Shown: positions 47,935 to 60,227 of the stretch, piece by piece
Position numbering within the stretch: the first letter of the stretch is position 1
How the letters are laid out: each line of letters opens with the position of its first letter
DNA from: Planotetraspora phitsanulokensis
Lineage (GTDB): Bacteria; Actinomycetota; Actinomycetes; Streptosporangiales; Streptosporangiaceae
Direction of reading: 5' to 3'
DNA: 64,000 nt
Assembly: GCF_016863295.1 (NCBI RefSeq)
Contig: NZ_BOOP01000011.1
Location: 62,001 to 126,000 of the forward strand
Position numbers and translations under genes: made by a program
Notes under the pieces: model-generated
Database searches by the model: none
Told to the model about the DNA's origin: nothing
The model's input: only the letters and a program-made list of their open reading frames with translations

Positions 47935-49488
47935 CTAACGGATGAACAACGACTGAGCAGCGTTCTGCGCCAGGTGGAGCACAGGCTGCGGGTAGACCCC
48001 CAGGAATACGGTAGCCAATACGGCCACGCCGACCACAGCCGCGGTACCCCGCGACGGCAGTACGACCGACGGGCCGTCGGCGGAGGGGTCACTGAAGAAC
48101 ATGAGCACGATGACGCGGACGTAGAAGAACGCCGCCACCGCGGACGCCACCACGCCGACGATCACCAACGGCAGCGCTCCGCCTGACACGGCCGCCTGGA
48201 AGACGGCGTACTTCCCGAAGAAACCGCTGGTCAGCGGAATCCCGGCGAAGGCGAGCAGGAAGAAGGCGAAGATGCCGGCGAGCAGCGGCGACCGCTTGCC
48301 GAGCCCCGCCCATCGGGACAGGTGCCAGGCCTCGCCACCCGCGTCACGGACCATGGTGACCACCGCGAAGGCGCCCACCGTCGTGAATCCGTAGGCCACG
48401 AGGTAGAAGAGGATCGCCGACAGGGCCTTGGAGTTCTGCCCGGCCGCCGCACCGGTCGCGACCACGCCGACCAGCAGGAAGCCGCCGTGGGCGATCGACG
48501 AGTAGGCCAGCATCCGCTTGATGTCGGTCTGCGTGATCGCGAGGACGGCGCCCACGACCATTGTGAGAATCGCCACAGCCCACAGAATCGGGCTCCAGTC
48601 CCAGTCGAGACCGCCCAGAGCCACCCAGAACACCCGCAGCAGCGCGCCGAACGCGGCCACCAGGGTGCCCGAGGCCATCAGCGCGGTGATCGGAGTCGGG
48701 GCTCCCTGGTAGACGTCCGGCTTCCAGGCCTGGAACGGCGCGGCACCGATCTTGAACAGCAGGCCGACGCCGAGCATGGCGACACCGATGAAGAGCAGGG
48801 TCTCCTGGCCGCCGACGACGGCCAGAGCCGAGCTGATCTTCGCGAGGTCGATCGAACCGGCGTAGCCGTACAGCAGGGCCGTGCCGTACAGGAAGAAGGC
48901 CGACGAGAACGCGCCGAGCAGGAAGTACTTGACCGCGGCCTCCTGCGAGAGCAGCCGGCGGCGGCGCGCCAGGCCACAGAGCAGGTACAGCGGCAGGGAC
49001 ATGACCTCCAGGGCCACGAACATGACCAGCAGGTCGTTGGCTGCGGGGAAGAGCAGCATTCCGCCGACCGCGAAGAGCGCCAGCGGGTAGACCTCGGTGT
49101 GGCCGGCCCCCTCGTGCAGGGCCTGCTCCTCCTCAGCCGATCCCGGAACGGCCGCCGCCGCGGCGACGAAGTGGTCCTCGTCGTTGATCAGCAGGACGCT
49201 CACGAAGGCGAGCACCAAGATGGTGCCCCAGATGAACAACGACGGCCCGTCCACGGCGACCGCGCCCATGGCGGCGGGCTCGGTCGGGACGCCCTTGACC
49301 ACTTGCCAGATGGTCAGCGCGAACGCGCCGGCCAGCGACAGCAGGGTGATCGGCACGTGGATCGCCGAGCGCAGGTATCGCGGAGCGAACGCCTCCACGA
49401 GCACGCCCACGATCGCCGCGCCGAAGACGACCAGCATCGGTGCAAGCTGGGCGTACTCAATGGTCGGCGCTGGGATGGTGCCGTTCAC
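47935..49488 (-). CDS. nuoN: NADH-quinone oxidoreductase subunit N
   Basis: The 517-residue antiporter-like membrane subunit has about 14 helices. The conserved Lys-bearing segments are in LLFKIGAAPFQAWKPDVYQGAPTPITALMASGT and TDIKRMLAYSSIAHGGFLLVG. GTG 49488 overlaps the nuoM stop (GTGA) and follows AAGGAGG. It is the last gene of the nuo operon and part of the proton-pumping arm. Confidence 0.95.
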   Translation of the reverse strand: MNGTIPAPTIEYAQLAPMLVVFGAAIVGVLVEAFAPRYLRSAIHVPITLLSLAGAFALTIWQVVKGVPTEPAAMGAVAVDGPSLFIWGTILVLAFVSVLLINDEDHFVAAAAAVPGSAEEEQALHEGAGHTEVYPLALFAVGGMLLFPAANDLLVMFVALEVMSLPLYLLCGLARRRRLLSQEAAVKYFLLGAFSSAFFLYGTALLYGYAGSIDLAKISSALAVVGGQETLLFIGVAMLGVGLLFKIGAAPFQAWKPDVYQGAPTPITALMASGTLVAAFGALLRVFWVALGGLDWDWSPILWAVAILTMVVGAVLAITQTDIKRMLAYSSIAHGGFLLVGVVATGAAAGQNSKALSAILFYLVAYGFTTVGAFAVVTMVRDAGGEAWHLSRWAGLGKRSPLLAGIFAFFLLAFAGIPLTSGFFGKYAVFQAAVSGGALPLVIVGVVASAVAAFFYVRVIVLMFFSDPSADGPSVVLPSRGTAAVVGVAVLATVFLGVYPQPVLHLAQNAAQSLFIR

Positions 49489-50990
49489 TGGGCCTCCTTG
49501 GCAACTTGTACGGCAGGGGCCGGGTCGGTCGCCGGAACACTGGACAGCGTGTTCTTGACCGCGGGATGGATCACGTCGAGCAGGGGCTTGGGATAGAACC
49601 CGAACACCAGCAGCAACGCGACCAGAGGCGCGACGACCCACTTCTCGCGCGCGTTGAGGTCAGGCAGATGCTTGACGGACTCGGCCGTCGGCCCGTTCAT
49701 CGTCCGCTGGTACATCCACAGGATGTAGATCGCGGCCAGGATGACGCCGGTCGTCGCGATGACGGCGGGCACGAGGTACTTCTCGTACGTGCCGACCAGC
49801 ACCATGAACTCGCTGACGAAGGTGCTCAGACCGGGCAGCGACAGGCTGGACAGTCCGGCCACGAGGAACGTCCCCGCGAGCACCGGCGCGACCTTCTGCA
49901 CGCCTCCGTAGTCGGCGATGAACTGGGAACCCCGGCGCTGGATCAGGAAGCCGGCGATCAGGAAGAGCGCACCGGTCGAGAAGCCGTGGTTGACCATGTA
50001 GAGGGTCGCCCCGGCGCCGGCGTTCGTCGTCATGGCGAACACGCCGAGCGCGATGAAGCCGAAGTGCGAGACCGACGTATAGGCGATGAGCCGCTTCATG
50101 TCGGTCTGCCCGATCGCCACGATCGCGCCGTAGACGATTCCGATCACCGACAGCGTGATCACCAGCGGCGTGAAGTACTTCGACGCGTCGGGGAACAGCT
50201 CCAGGCAGAAGCGGAGCATGCCGTACGTGCCGACCTTGTCCAGGACGCCGACCAGCAGAACCGCGGCGCCGGCCGGGGCCTGGGCCGCCGCGTCGGGCAG
50301 CCAGGTGTGGAACGGCCAGAGCGGAGCCTTGATCGCGAAGGCGATGAAGAAGCCGAGGAACAGCCACTTCTGCGTGTTCACGTCCTGGATGGTCCCGACG
50401 AGGTCGGGGAACATGAAGGTGTTCTTCCCGGCGATCGAGTAGAGCGCGATCACCGCGACCAGCATCAGGAGCCCGCCGAACAGCGAGTACAGCAGGAACT
50501 TCACGGCCGCGTAGGACCGCTGGGCGCCGCCGTACGACCCGATCATGAAGTACATCGGGATCAGCATGGCTTCGAAGAAGACGTAGAAGAGGAAGACGTC
50601 GGTCGACGCGAAGACGCCGATCATCATCGCCTCGAGCACGAGCATCAACGAGAAGTACGTCCGGACCGACCGCTTGCCGGCCTCGGCGTCATGCCAGGAG
50701 GCGAGCACCACGATCGGCACCAGCACGACCGAGAGCAGGATCAGCACCAGGGCGATGCCGTCGACGCCCACCGCGTAGTGGACCCCGAAGTCGGGGATCC
50801 AGTCGTACTTCTCGACGAACTGGAACTTGTCGCCGTTGGGGCTGAACTGGACGGCCATCGCGACGGCCAGAGCCAGCACGATGAGCGACACCCCGAGCGT
50901 GAACTGCTTGGCGAGCTTGTCGTTGCGGACAAGAGTCACGCCCAGCGCGCCCAGCACGGACACGCCCATCAGGATTGAGAGCCAGGGCAT
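49485..50990 (-). CDS. nuoM: NADH-quinone oxidoreductase subunit M
   Basis: The 501-residue antiporter-like subunit has the conserved IKAPLWPFHTWLPDAAAQAPAGAAVLL and IGQTDMKRLIAYTSVSHFGFI. The catalytic Glu helix is near FVFFEAMLIPMYF (read as YVFFEAMLIPMYF). ATG 50990 overlaps the nuoL stop (ATGA). Confidence 0.96.
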   Translation of the reverse strand: MPWLSILMGVSVLGALGVTLVRNDKLAKQFTLGVSLIVLALAVAMAVQFSPNGDKFQFVEKYDWIPDFGVHYAVGVDGIALVLILLSVVLVPIVVLASWHDAEAGKRSVRTYFSLMLVLEAMMIGVFASTDVFLFYVFFEAMLIPMYFMIGSYGGAQRSYAAVKFLLYSLFGGLLMLVAVIALYSIAGKNTFMFPDLVGTIQDVNTQKWLFLGFFIAFAIKAPLWPFHTWLPDAAAQAPAGAAVLLVGVLDKVGTYGMLRFCLELFPDASKYFTPLVITLSVIGIVYGAIVAIGQTDMKRLIAYTSVSHFGFIALGVFAMTTNAGAGATLYMVNHGFSTGALFLIAGFLIQRRGSQFIADYGGVQKVAPVLAGTFLVAGLSSLSLPGLSTFVSEFMVLVGTYEKYLVPAVIATTGVILAAIYILWMYQRTMNGPTAESVKHLPDLNAREKWVVAPLVALLLVFGFYPKPLLDVIHPAVKNTLSSVPATDPAPAVQVAKEAQ

Positions 50991-52888
50991 CACAGGTTCC
51001 CTACGACGAACCAGGCGCCGACCAGGACGGCGGCACCGACGAATATCGACAACGCGTACGACCGGACGTAGCCGGTCTGGATCCTGCGCAACCGGCCGGA
51101 CGAGCCGCCGATGAGGGCGGCCAGGCTGTTGACCAGGCCGTCGACCCCACGGTTGTCGAAGAAGACCGCCAGGCGGGTGAGCCACTGGCCCGGCCGCATG
51201 AGCAGCGCCTCGTTCAGCGCGTCGCCGTACAGGTCACGACGGGCGAACGCGGTGAGGAACGAGCCGCGGGGAGCCACCACGGGCACCTCGGCGGAGCCGT
51301 ACCTCATCCAGGCGAACACCGCGCCGACGGCGACCAGGGCGAGCGTGGCGAGTCCGGTCGTGCTGAACGGGTGGAAGGAGGGCAGTTCCTCCGGCTGTCC
51401 GACAGCGGGCGACAGGAAGATCATGAACCGGTTGCCCAGGACCAGGAACGCACCCAGGACGACCGCGCCGATCGACAGGATGATCAGCGGCCAGGTCATG
51501 ACGGCCGGCGACTCGTGCGGGTGGGCGTCATCCTCCCAGCGCTTCTTGCCGAAGAAGGTCATGAAGACCAGGCGCGACATGTAGAAGCCGGTGATGCCCG
51601 CGCCCAGGACGGCGAGCCAGCCTAGGATCGCGTTGTGCTCCATCGCGGTCTCGATGATGCCGTCCTTGGTGAAGTAACCGGACAGCAGCGGGAACCCGAT
51701 GATCGCCAGGTATCCGATGAGGAAGGTCACGAAGGTGATCGGCATGACCTTTCGAAGGCCGCCGTACTTCCTCATGTTCACCTCGTCGTTCATGGCGTGC
51801 ATGACCGATCCGGCGCCGAGGAACATGTCGGCCTTGAAGAAGCCGTGCGTGATCAGGTGGGCGATCGCGAAGGCGTAACCCGCCGGGCCGATGCCCGCGG
51901 CGAGCATCATGTAGCCGATCTGCGACATGGTCGATCCGGCCAGGGCCTTCTTGATGTCGTCCTTCGCGGTACCGATGATCGCACCGGCGAGGAGCGTGGC
52001 CACGCCGACGATCGTGACGACGAGCTGCGCGGTGTCGGTGGCCTGGAAGATCGGGCCGGACCGCACCACCAGGTAGACGCCCGCGGTGACCATCGTGGCC
52101 GCGTGGATGAGGGCGGAGACCGGGGTCGGGCCCTCCATGGCGTCCAGGAGCCAGGACTGCAGCGGAAGCTGCGCCGACTTGCCGCAGGCACCGAGCAGGA
52201 GCAGCAGCCCGATGGCCGTGAACGGGATCGACCCGCCCTTCGCGATGCCTTCCGCCACGCCCTGGTACGACAGGGAGTGGAACGTCGCGAAGATCGTGAA
52301 GAGGCCGATCGCCAGGCCGAAGTCGCCGACCCGGTTGACGATGAAGGCCTTCTTGGCCGCCGTCGCCGCGGTGGGCTTGTGCTGCCAGAACCCGATGAGC
52401 AGGTACGACGCGAGGCCCACGCCCTCCCACCCGACGTACAGGCCGAGGTAGTTGTCGGCCAGCACGAGCACGAGCATCGCCGCGACGAACAGGTTCAGGT
52501 AGGCGAAGAACCTACGCCGGGCCGGGTCGTGCGCCATGTAGCCGATCGAGTAGATGTGGATCAGCGATCCGACGAAGGTGATCAGCAGGCAGAACGAGAT
52601 CGACAGAGGGTCGATCAGCAGTCCCACCTTGGCGATGCCGGGAATGAGGTCGTAGAGCTCGACTCCCCTGCGGCGCTCGCCGGGCGCGAAGCCCAGCAGC
52701 TGGATGAAGGCCAGTGCCGCCACGACGAACGACGCGACGGACATGGCGACGCCGAGCAGATGACCGAACTTGTCGGTCCTCCGCCCGCCCAGCAGGAGAA
52801 CGGCCGCTCCCAACAGGGGCAGAGCGATCATCAGCCAGGAGGCCCCGATCACTCCGCCGGAGTGCTGGATGATCTCAGCGGGTTCCAC
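50990..52888 (-). CDS. nuoL: NADH-quinone oxidoreductase subunit L
   Basis: The 632-residue subunit is the most distal pump, with [22 protein letters not shown]-like and [38 protein letters not shown] segments. The C-terminal amphipathic long helix follows. GTG 52888 is preferred because GAGG lies at 5 nt; GTG 52894, two codons upstream, is also possible. Confidence 0.95.
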   Translation of the reverse strand: MEPAEIIQHSGGVIGASWLMIALPLLGAAVLLLGGRRTDKFGHLLGVAMSVASFVVAALAFIQLLGFAPGERRRGVELYDLIPGIAKVGLLIDPLSISFCLLITFVGSLIHIYSIGYMAHDPARRRFFAYLNLFVAAMLVLVLADNYLGLYVGWEGVGLASYLLIGFWQHKPTAATAAKKAFIVNRVGDFGLAIGLFTIFATFHSLSYQGVAEGIAKGGSIPFTAIGLLLLLGACGKSAQLPLQSWLLDAMEGPTPVSALIHAATMVTAGVYLVVRSGPIFQATDTAQLVVTIVGVATLLAGAIIGTAKDDIKKALAGSTMSQIGYMMLAAGIGPAGYAFAIAHLITHGFFKADMFLGAGSVMHAMNDEVNMRKYGGLRKVMPITFVTFLIGYLAIIGFPLLSGYFTKDGIIETAMEHNAILGWLAVLGAGITGFYMSRLVFMTFFGKKRWEDDAHPHESPAVMTWPLIILSIGAVVLGAFLVLGNRFMIFLSPAVGQPEELPSFHPFSTTGLATLALVAVGAVFAWMRYGSAEVPVVAPRGSFLTAFARRDLYGDALNEALLMRPGQWLTRLAVFFDNRGVDGLVNSLAALIGGSSGRLRRIQTGYVRSYALSIFVGAAVLVGAWFVVGNL

Positions 52889-52897
52889 GGCCACCTC

Positions 52898-53194
52898 TTA
52901 GTACTTCAGCAGGCTGGCGTCGTCGACGGACGCGGACCTGCGGGTTCGGAAGATCGTCACAATGATGGCCAGACCGATCACGACCTCCGCGGCGGCGACG
53001 ATCATCACGAAGAACGCGATGATCTGGCCGTCCAGGTTGCCGTTCTGCCGGGCGAAGGTGACGAACGCCAGGTTGCAGGCGTTGAGCATGAGCTCGACGC
53101 ACATGAACACGACGATGGCGTTGCGCCGTACGAGCACGCCGACGCCGCCGATCGCGAACAGCAGCGCGGAGAGCACCAGGTAATGCGTTGTCAC
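52898..53194 (-). CDS. nuoK: NADH-quinone oxidoreductase subunit K
   Basis: The 98-residue three-helix membrane protein has [29 protein letters not shown], with the conserved Glu, then a second Glu in [13 protein letters not shown]. It overlaps nuoJ by 4 nt (ATGA-type). Confidence 0.95.
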   Translation of the reverse strand: MTTHYLVLSALLFAIGGVGVLVRRNAIVVFMCVELMLNACNLAFVTFARQNGNLDGQIIAFFVMIVAAAEVVIGLAIIVTIFRTRRSASVDDASLLKY

Positions 53195-53997
53195 TTGCCG
53201 TCCTCCTCGTCGAGCGGCCGGGCTCCGTGCCCGTTGGCCCGCTCGCTCACGGCCTCCTCCTGGAGGATCCGCTCGACCTCCGGAGGCAGCGTGCCCTCCG
53301 CGGCCTCGTACCGGGCGACCACGCGGTTGACCGACAGCGGCGACACCGAGCCGTCAGGCAGCAGCGCCGGCATGTCGATGGCGTTGTGCCGGGCGTAGGT
53401 GCCGGGTCCGGGCAGCGGCCCGGGGTTCCTGCCCAGCTGACCGAACCGGACGAAACGGGCCCGCGACAGGTCCTTCTGCGTCGCCTTGGGCTCGCTGCGC
53501 TCCCGGTGCGCCAGCACCATCGCGCCGAGCGCGGCGGTGATCAGCAGGGCCGAGGTCACCTCGAACGCGAACACGTGCCGCGTGAAGATCAGCTCGGCCA
53601 GCGACGGCACGTTGCCCGCCTGGTTCGCGGCGGCCAGGCCCTTGGGAGCCGGCATCACCGCGTTCCCGATGCCGAGCCCCAGCAGGGCCGCGAAGGCGAG
53701 CCCGGCCAGGATGGCCCAGAACCGCTGGCCCTTGATCGTCTCGACCAGCGAGTCGGACGAGTCCACGCCCACGAGCATGAGCACGAACAGGAACAGCATC
53801 ATGACCGCGCCGGTGTAGACGATGATCTGCACCGCGGCCAGGAACGGCGCGTCCTGCACCGCGTACAGCACCGCGAGCGAGAACATGACGACGCCGAGCA
53901 TCAGGGCCGAATAGACGGCCCTGCGACTGAAGACGAGCCCGAGTGCGGCGGACACCGAGACGACCGCCAGCACCCAGAACGTGATGGATTCACCCAT
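53191..53997 (-). CDS. nuoJ: NADH-quinone oxidoreductase subunit J
   Basis: The 268-residue subunit has five N-terminal membrane helices, including [20 protein letters not shown], and a long cytoplasmic C-terminal tail ending in EEDGK, typical of actinomycetes. ATG 53997 overlaps the end of nuoI by 8 nt. The longer frame start at 54036 lies deep in nuoI and is rejected. Confidence 0.94.
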   Translation of the reverse strand: MGESITFWVLAVVSVSAALGLVFSRRAVYSALMLGVVMFSLAVLYAVQDAPFLAAVQIIVYTGAVMMLFLFVLMLVGVDSSDSLVETIKGQRFWAILAGLAFAALLGLGIGNAVMPAPKGLAAANQAGNVPSLAELIFTRHVFAFEVTSALLITAALGAMVLAHRERSEPKATQKDLSRARFVRFGQLGRNPGPLPGPGTYARHNAIDMPALLPDGSVSPLSVNRVVARYEAAEGTLPPEVERILQEEAVSERANGHGARPLDEEDGK

Positions 53998-54505
53998 TGC
54001 TACGACCCAACCGGTAGTAGTCCTCCTCGGTCTCACCGAGGCGCATCGGGTGGGGCGGCTGCTCCATTCCCGGCCCCAGCGGAGCGAGGAGCATCTCCTT
54101 GGTGAAGATCAGCGATTCGCGGCTCGAGTCGGCCAGTTCGTACTCGTTGGTCATCGTGAGCGCCCGGGTGGGGCATGCCTCGATGCACAGGCCGCACAGG
54201 ATGCACCGCAGATAGTTGATCTGGTACGTGCGACCGTACCGCTCGCCGGGCGAGAACCGCTCCTCCTCGGTGTTGTCCGCGCCCTCGACGAAGATGGCGT
54301 CCGCGGGACAGGCCCACGCGCACAGCTCACAGCCGACGCACTTCTCCAGACCGTCCGGCCACCTGTTCAGCTGGTGCCGCCCGTGGAAACGCGGCGCGGT
54401 GGGCCGCTTCTCCTCCGGATAGTTGACGGTCACCGGCTTCTTGAACATGTGGTGGAAGGTGACGCCGAATCCCTTGATCGGGTTCAGCCAATCAGTTGCT
54501 CCCAC
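53990..54505 (-). CDS. nuoI: NADH-quinone oxidoreductase subunit I
   Basis: This 171-residue ferredoxin-like subunit has two 4Fe-4S motifs, [12 protein letters not shown] near residue 57 and [12 protein letters not shown] near residue 101. It carries clusters N6a and N6b toward quinone. GTG 54505 overlaps the nuoH end. Confidence 0.96.
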   Translation of the reverse strand: MGATDWLNPIKGFGVTFHHMFKKPVTVNYPEEKRPTAPRFHGRHQLNRWPDGLEKCVGCELCAWACPADAIFVEGADNTEEERFSPGERYGRTYQINYLRCILCGLCIEACPTRALTMTNEYELADSSRESLIFTKEMLLAPLGPGMEQPPHPMRLGETEEDYYRLGRSNG

Positions 54506-55850
54506 TGGTCACCTCCTTGGCCTCGGTGTGAAGGCGCGCCGCCGGCACGACTCCGTGGTAGTGCGGCAGGTCGAGCGGCGGAACGGGGAACCCTCCGGCC
54601 GTCGGCTCCTCGCGGAGTTGCTCGAACTCCTCTTCGACCTCGGCGGCCCGGCTCTCTCTGCGCCGCTGGTTCGCCGTGTCGAAGCGTAGCCATATGGCGA
54701 ACGCCCCGATGACGACCACAGCGCCGATCGTCAGGATGACTCCCCGGTCGACCTCGGGAAGGCGCAGCGCCCTGAACGTGGCGGCGAGCAGGATCCAGGC
54801 GAGGTTGAGCGGGATGAGGACCTTCCAGCCGAAGGCCATGAGCTGGTCGTACCGGACGCGGGGCAGTGACGCGCGCACCCAGACGAAGAAGCAGAAGGAC
54901 AGCACGAGCTTGCCGAAGAACCAGAGCATCGGCCACCAGCCGGTGTTGGCCCCGTCCCAGATCGAGATGGGCCACGGCGCGTGCCAGCCGCCGAGGAACA
55001 GCGTGATCGCCACCGCGGAGACCGTGAAGACGTTCACGTACTCGGCGAGCATGAACATGGCGAACTTCAGCGACGAGGAGTACTCGGTGTGGAAGCCGCC
55101 GACCAGTTCGCCCTCACCCTCGGGGAGGTCGAACGGCACGCGGTTGGTCTCGCCCAGCATCGTGATCGCGTAGATCAGGAACGACGGGAGCAGCGAGAAG
55201 ACGTACCAGGACGGCGTCGGGATGTGCAGCCCGAAGATGTCCCAGGTGCCGCCGCCCGCCTGCTTCGCGACGATCTCCGAGGTGGACAACGTGCCCGCCT
55301 GCAGGAAGACCGCCACGAACGACAGACCCATCGCGATCTCGTAGGAGACCACCTGGGCGCTGGAGCGCAGACCGCCCAGGATGGCGTACGGCGAGCGCGA
55401 TCCCCAGCCGGCGAGGACGATGCCGTAGACGCCGATCGAGGCCGTGGCCAGCACCAGCAGCACCGCGACCGGCAGGTCGGTGAGCTGCAGCGGGGTCCGC
55501 ACGCCGAAGATCGAGACCATCGGCCCGAACGGCACGACCGAGAAGGCCAGGAACGCCGGCACGGCGATGATGACCGGGGCCAGGAAGTAGATGACCTTGT
55601 CCACGGTGCGTGGCATGAGGTCTTCCTTCAGGCCCATCTTCAGGCCGTCGGCCACAGTCTGGAGCAGACCGAACTTGCCCGCCCTGTTGGGGCCGTAGCG
55701 GTGCTGCATGCGCGAGATGAGCTTGCGCTCGGTCCACACGCTCATCAGCACGCCCACCATCAGGAACACGAAGATGAAGAGGGCCTTGATGATCGACAGC
55801 CACAGTGGATCGTGGCCGAAGTCACTCAGATTGGGCGCGGGGTTGTTCAC
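54492..55850 (-). CDS. nuoH: NADH-quinone oxidoreductase subunit H
   Basis: The 452-residue membrane subunit forms the quinone chamber. Signatures are [26 protein letters not shown], the [25 protein letters not shown] loop, and a C-terminal charged extension of about 70 residues. GTG 55850 overlaps nuoG's stop (GTGA). Confidence 0.95.
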   Translation of the reverse strand: MNNPAPNLSDFGHDPLWLSIIKALFIFVFLMVGVLMSVWTERKLISRMQHRYGPNRAGKFGLLQTVADGLKMGLKEDLMPRTVDKVIYFLAPVIIAVPAFLAFSVVPFGPMVSIFGVRTPLQLTDLPVAVLLVLATASIGVYGIVLAGWGSRSPYAILGGLRSSAQVVSYEIAMGLSFVAVFLQAGTLSTSEIVAKQAGGGTWDIFGLHIPTPSWYVFSLLPSFLIYAITMLGETNRVPFDLPEGEGELVGGFHTEYSSSLKFAMFMLAEYVNVFTVSAVAITLFLGGWHAPWPISIWDGANTGWWPMLWFFGKLVLSFCFFVWVRASLPRVRYDQLMAFGWKVLIPLNLAWILLAATFRALRLPEVDRGVILTIGAVVVIGAFAIWLRFDTANQRRRESRAAEVEEEFEQLREEPTAGGFPVPPLDLPHYHGVVPAARLHTEAKEVTSGSN

Positions 55851-58267
55851 GAGACGCTCCCGATGGTTACGACGTCGCCCGCCACGGCACGCAGGTCGCG
55901 TGTCACGGACAGGCCGGCCGAGTTCGACGGCACCCACACGACGCGATCGGGCAGGTCCGCGATGCGCACCGGCAGGATCGCACCGTCACCGATGACGATC
56001 TTCCCGCCGTCGACCGCCCCGATCTCCGCGGCGGTGGTCTCGGAGATCAGCGCCTCCGAGCGGCGTGCGGTCCCGGCCAGGTACGGCTCGCCGTCCTGGA
56101 GCCGTCCCTCGTCGAGCAGCAGGTGCCAGGTGGCCAGCAGTGCCTGACCGACCTCGGGCTCCCCGGCCGTGCGGCCGACCGGGCCGCCGGTGACGCTCGG
56201 GGCGGCCGGGCGGGAGCCCCGCCAGGCGCCAAGCGCGGCGAGCTCGCGGCGGGCGGCCTCGGCGTCCGGCAGGCCCAGGTGGACGTCCATCTGGTCGGCG
56301 ATGGAGACGACGGCCCGCAGGTCGCTCATGACGCCGGTGACGGGCGTGGCCACACCGAACGAGCGGCCCCTGCCCTCCCAGTCGACGAACGTCCCGGCCT
56401 TCTCGGCCACGGCGGCGACCGGCAGGACCACGTCGGCCCTGTCGGTGACCGCGCTGGCCCGGATCTCCAGGCTGACGATGAACGGCGTGTTCTCCAGGGC
56501 GGCCAGCGCCTTGGCCGGGTCGGGCAGGTCGTACGGGTCGACACCCGCGACCACCAGCGCGTCGATCTCGTTGTTCAGCGCCGCCTCGACGATCCCGGCG
56601 GTGTCCCGGCCGGGGGTGCCCGGCAGGGCCGCGACGTCCCAGGCCCTGGCGACCTCGGTGCGGGCGGTCTCGTCGTCGACCGGGCGGCCGATCGGCAGCA
56701 GGCCCGGCAGGGCGCCCGCCTCGAGGGCGCCGCGCTCGCCCGCCCGCCTCGGCACCCACGCGATCCTCGCGCCGGCCGCCTGCGACAGCCGTACGAGGGC
56801 GGAGAAGGCGCCGCCGGAGGTGGCAAGCCGCTCGCCGGCGAGGACGATCGAACCCGCGGGCAGCAACTCACCGGCGGTGGCGACCAGGTCGCCGAGCACC
56901 TCGGCCTCGGCGCCGGGGGCCGTGCGGATGAGCGACCCCTTCATCTTGGCCAGCCCGGGCGACGCGAACGGCGCGAGCGCGTGGACCTTGAGGCCCTTGT
57001 TCCGCGCGGCCTTGCGCAGGCGCAGGAAGACGATGGGCGACTCCTCCTCGGGCTCGAACCCCACGAGGAGCACGGCCGGGGCCTTCTCCAGGTCGGCGTA
57101 GGAGACCTCGATGCCCTTGCCCGCGATGGCGTGGGCCAGGAAGCGCGCCTCCTCCTCGGAGTGCGGGCGGGCCCGGAAGTCGATGTCGTTGGTGCCGAGG
57201 GCGACCCTGGCGAACTTGCTGTAGGCATAAGCGTCCTCGACCGTCAGCCGTCCGCCGACCAGCACGCCCGCCTTGCCGCGTGCCCTGGCCAGCCCGTCGG
57301 CCGCGGCGCTCAGCGCCTCGGGCCAGGAGGCCGGGACCAGCTTGCCGGACTCGTCGCGGATCAGCGGCGTCCTCAGCCGGTCGGACTGGGTGGCGTACTG
57401 GAAGGCCCAGCGGCCCTTGTCGCAGTTCCACTCCTCGTTGACCTGCGGGTCGTCGCCGGCCAGGCGGCGGGTGACCTTGCCGCGCCGGTGGTCGGTGCGC
57501 TGGGCGCAGCCGGAGGCGCAGTGCTCGCAGGCGCTCGGCGTCGACACCAGGTCGAACGGCCGGGACTGGAACCGGTAGGCCGCGCCGGTCAGCGCGCCGA
57601 CCGGGCAGATCTGCACGGTGTTGCCGGAGAAGTAGGACTCGAACGGCTCGCCTTTGGCGACGCCCACCTGCTCCTTGGCCCCGCGGTCGAAGAAGTCGAT
57701 CAGCGGGTCGCCGGCGATCTGGTCGGAGAACCGGATGCACCGGGCGCACTGGATGCACCGCTCGCGGTCGAGCAGCACCTCGGACGACAGCGCGATCGGC
57801 TTCTCGAAGGTGCGCTTCTCCTCGACGAAGCGGCTCTCGCCCTGGCCGTTGGACATGGCCTGGTTCTGCAGGGGGCACTCGCCGCCCTTGTCGCAGACCG
57901 GGCAGTCGAGCGGGTGGTTGAGCAGCAGCATCTCCATCACGCCCCGCTGCGCCTTCTCCGCGACCGGAGAGGTGAGCTGGGTCTGGATGACCATGCCCTG
58001 GGCGACCTCGATGGCGCAGGACGGCTGAGGCTTGGGGAAGCCGCGGCCGTTGCCCGCGTCGGTGATGTCCACCAGGCACTGGCGGCAGTTCGCCGCCGGC
58101 TCGAGCAGCGGGTGGTCGCAGAACCGCGGGATCTGGATGCCCAGTAGTTCGGCCGCCCGGATGATCAGGGTCCCCTTCGGCACGCTGATCTGGAAACCGT
58201 CGATGGTGAGCGTCACCAGGTCGACCGGCTGCTCGACCGCCCCCGCCGAGGTTGTCTGTACTGTCAT
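55847..58267 (-). CDS. nuoG: NADH-quinone oxidoreductase subunit G
   Basis: The 806-residue iron-sulfur subunit has a 2Fe-2S domain ([17 protein letters not shown] near residue 36), a His/Cys-ligated cluster ([19 protein letters not shown] near 112) and a 4Fe-4S motif ([10 protein letters not shown] near 166). A further motif is [10 protein letters not shown] near 238. A molybdopterin-oxidoreductase-like C-terminal body follows. ATG 58267 overlaps the nuoF stop. Confidence 0.95.
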   Translation of the reverse strand: MTVQTTSAGAVEQPVDLVTLTIDGFQISVPKGTLIIRAAELLGIQIPRFCDHPLLEPAANCRQCLVDITDAGNGRGFPKPQPSCAIEVAQGMVIQTQLTSPVAEKAQRGVMEMLLLNHPLDCPVCDKGGECPLQNQAMSNGQGESRFVEEKRTFEKPIALSSEVLLDRERCIQCARCIRFSDQIAGDPLIDFFDRGAKEQVGVAKGEPFESYFSGNTVQICPVGALTGAAYRFQSRPFDLVSTPSACEHCASGCAQRTDHRRGKVTRRLAGDDPQVNEEWNCDKGRWAFQYATQSDRLRTPLIRDESGKLVPASWPEALSAAADGLARARGKAGVLVGGRLTVEDAYAYSKFARVALGTNDIDFRARPHSEEEARFLAHAIAGKGIEVSYADLEKAPAVLLVGFEPEEESPIVFLRLRKAARNKGLKVHALAPFASPGLAKMKGSLIRTAPGAEAEVLGDLVATAGELLPAGSIVLAGERLATSGGAFSALVRLSQAAGARIAWVPRRAGERGALEAGALPGLLPIGRPVDDETARTEVARAWDVAALPGTPGRDTAGIVEAALNNEIDALVVAGVDPYDLPDPAKALAALENTPFIVSLEIRASAVTDRADVVLPVAAVAEKAGTFVDWEGRGRSFGVATPVTGVMSDLRAVVSIADQMDVHLGLPDAEAARRELAALGAWRGSRPAAPSVTGGPVGRTAGEPEVGQALLATWHLLLDEGRLQDGEPYLAGTARRSEALISETTAAEIGAVDGGKIVIGDGAILPVRIADLPDRVVWVPSNSAGLSVTRDLRAVAGDVVTIGSVS

Positions 58268-59550
58268 GCCTTACCCCACACAGTTGACGCGGCGGGATCG
58301 AACGGGCAACCGCCGATCTCGAAGTGCTTGAGGTACTCCTCGCGGAAGTACTTCACCGACGAGTGGATCGGGCTCGTCGCGCCGTCGCCCAGGGCGCAGA
58401 ACGAGCGGCCCAGGATGTTGTCGGCGATGTCGGTGATCGTGGTCAGGTCGTCCTCGGTGCCCTGACCCTTCTCCAGCCGCTTGAGCACCTGCTTGAGCCA
58501 GAAGGTGCCCTCGCGGCATGGAGTGCACTTGCCGCACGACTCGTGAGCGTAGAACTCCGTCCAGCGCAGGACGGCGCGGACCACGCACGTGGTGTCGTCG
58601 AAGATCTGCAAAGCCCGGGTGCCGAGCATCGAGCCCTTCGCCCCGACCGACTCGAAGTCGAGGGGCACGTCGAGGTGCTCCGCCGTGAAGATCGGCGTCG
58701 AGGACCCGCCCGGCGTCCAGAACTTCAGCTCGTGGCCCTCGCGGATGCCGCCCGCCATGTCGAGCAGCTCGCGCAGCGTGATGCCGAGCGGCGCCTCGTA
58801 CTGGCCGGGCCTGGTCACGTGGCCGGACAGTGAGAAGATGCCGAAGCCCTTGGACTTCTCGGTGCCCATCCCGGCGAACCAGTCGGCGCCGTTGGCCACG
58901 ATGCTCGGGACGCTGGCGATCGACTCGACGTTGTTGACGACCGTCGGGGAGGCGTACAGGCCGGCGACCGCGGGGAACGGCGGCTTGAGCCTCGGCTGGC
59001 CGCGGTATCCCTCGAGGGAGTCGAGCAGAGCCGTCTCCTCGCCGCAGATGTACGCTCCGGCGCCGCTGTGGACCACCACTTCGAGGTCGTATCCCGAGCC
59101 GAAGATGTCGCTGCCGAGATAGCCCTTCTCGTACGCCTCGCGGACCGCGGCCTGGACCCGGCGGATCACGTGGAGGACCTCGCCGCGCACGTAGATGAAC
59201 GCGTAGTTGGCCCTGATGGCGTAGGCGGTGATGATGACGCCCTCGACCAGCGAGTGCGGGTTGGCCATCATCAGCGGGATGTCCTTGCAGGTCCCGGGCT
59301 CCGACTCGTCCGCGTTCACCACGAGGTAGTGCGGCTTGCCGTCGTTCTGCGGGATGAATCCCCACTTCATGCCGGTCGGGAAGCCCGCTCCCCCTCGGCC
59401 GCGCAGGCCTGAGTCCTTGACCATCTGGATGATGGCGTCGGGGTCGGTGCTCAGCGCCTTCTTGGCGGCGGCGTACTCGCCGTAACCGTCAACGGTGAAG
59501 GCGTTCGGCAGGTCCCAGTTCCGCGTCAGAACCGGCGTCAGCTGTGTCAT
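58264..59550 (-). CDS. nuoF: NADH-quinone oxidoreductase subunit F
   Basis: The 428-residue subunit binds NADH and FMN. Motifs are [16 protein letters not shown] (near 49), [13 protein letters not shown] (near 76) and [19 protein letters not shown] (near 158). The N3 cluster Cys residues are in [12 protein letters not shown] (near 335). ATG 59550 overlaps nuoE's stop (ATGA); the upstream frame is a nuoE shadow. Confidence 0.96.
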   Translation of the reverse strand: MTQLTPVLTRNWDLPNAFTVDGYGEYAAAKKALSTDPDAIIQMVKDSGLRGRGGAGFPTGMKWGFIPQNDGKPHYLVVNADESEPGTCKDIPLMMANPHSLVEGVIITAYAIRANYAFIYVRGEVLHVIRRVQAAVREAYEKGYLGSDIFGSGYDLEVVVHSGAGAYICGEETALLDSLEGYRGQPRLKPPFPAVAGLYASPTVVNNVESIASVPSIVANGADWFAGMGTEKSKGFGIFSLSGHVTRPGQYEAPLGITLRELLDMAGGIREGHELKFWTPGGSSTPIFTAEHLDVPLDFESVGAKGSMLGTRALQIFDDTTCVVRAVLRWTEFYAHESCGKCTPCREGTFWLKQVLKRLEKGQGTEDDLTTITDIADNILGRSFCALGDGATSPIHSSVKYFREEYLKHFEIGGCPFDPAASTVWGKA

Positions 59551-60227
59551 CGGTCGTTCACCGATCCTTCGTCGGCGGCGGGCGCCTCCCAGCCGTTGGC
59601 CTTGGCGATCTTCAGACCCTCGAGCGAGGGGCCGGACGCCGCCGGACCGTCGCCGGCCAGGCCGTCGGGGAACCCTGCGAGGACCCGCGACGCCTCCTTG
59701 AACGTGCAGAGCCGTCCGGGCCCGCGGGTGGGGACGATCTCCTTGCCCACGCGCAGGTCGTCGACGAGCTGCTTGGCCGACTCGGGCGTCTGGTTGTCGA
59801 AGAACTCCCAGTTGACCATCATCACGGGCGCGAAGTCGCAGGCGGCGTTGCACTCCAGCCGCTCCAGCGTGATCTTGCCGTCCTCGGTCGTCTCGTCGTG
59901 GCCGACGCCCGCGTGCTCGCTGAGCTCGGACCAGATCTGGTCGCCGCCCATGACGGCGCACAGGGCGTTGATGCAGACGCCGACGTTGTACTCACCGGAC
60001 GGCTTGCGCTTGTACATCGTGTAGAAGGTCGCCACGCCGACGACCTCGGCCTTGGACAGGCCGAGCATCTCCGCGCAGAACTCCTGCCCGTCGTCGGAGA
60101 CGTAGCCGTCCTCGCTCTGCACCAGGTGCAGCAGCGGCAGGAGCGCCGACCGCGGCTTGGGGTAGCGGCCGATGATCTCCTTGGCGTCCGTCTCCAGACG
60201 CTCGCGGACCTCAGGTGAATAAGTCAC
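59547..60227 (-). CDS. nuoE: NADH-quinone oxidoreductase subunit E
   Basis: This 226-residue thioredoxin-fold 2Fe-2S subunit has its ligands in [12 protein letters not shown] (near 83) and [16 protein letters not shown] (near 124). The C-terminal tail is longer than in enterobacteria. GTG 60227 overlaps nuoD's stop (GTGA). Confidence 0.95.
   Translation of the reverse strand: MTYSPEVRERLETDAKEIIGRYPKPRSALLPLLHLVQSEDGYVSDDGQEFCAEMLGLSKAEVVGVATFYTMYKRKPSGEYNVGVCINALCAVMGGDQIWSELSEHAGVGHDETTEDGKITLERLECNAACDFAPVMMVNWEFFDNQTPESAKQLVDDLRVGKEIVPTRGPGRLCTFKEASRVLAGFPDGLAGDGPAASGPSLEGLKIAKANGWEAPAADEGSVNDR

Noticed and set aside
51635-53398. 587-codon open frame on the plus strand opposite nuoL-nuoJ
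   Set aside because: Antisense shadow of well-recognised nuo genes; no motif or start signal.
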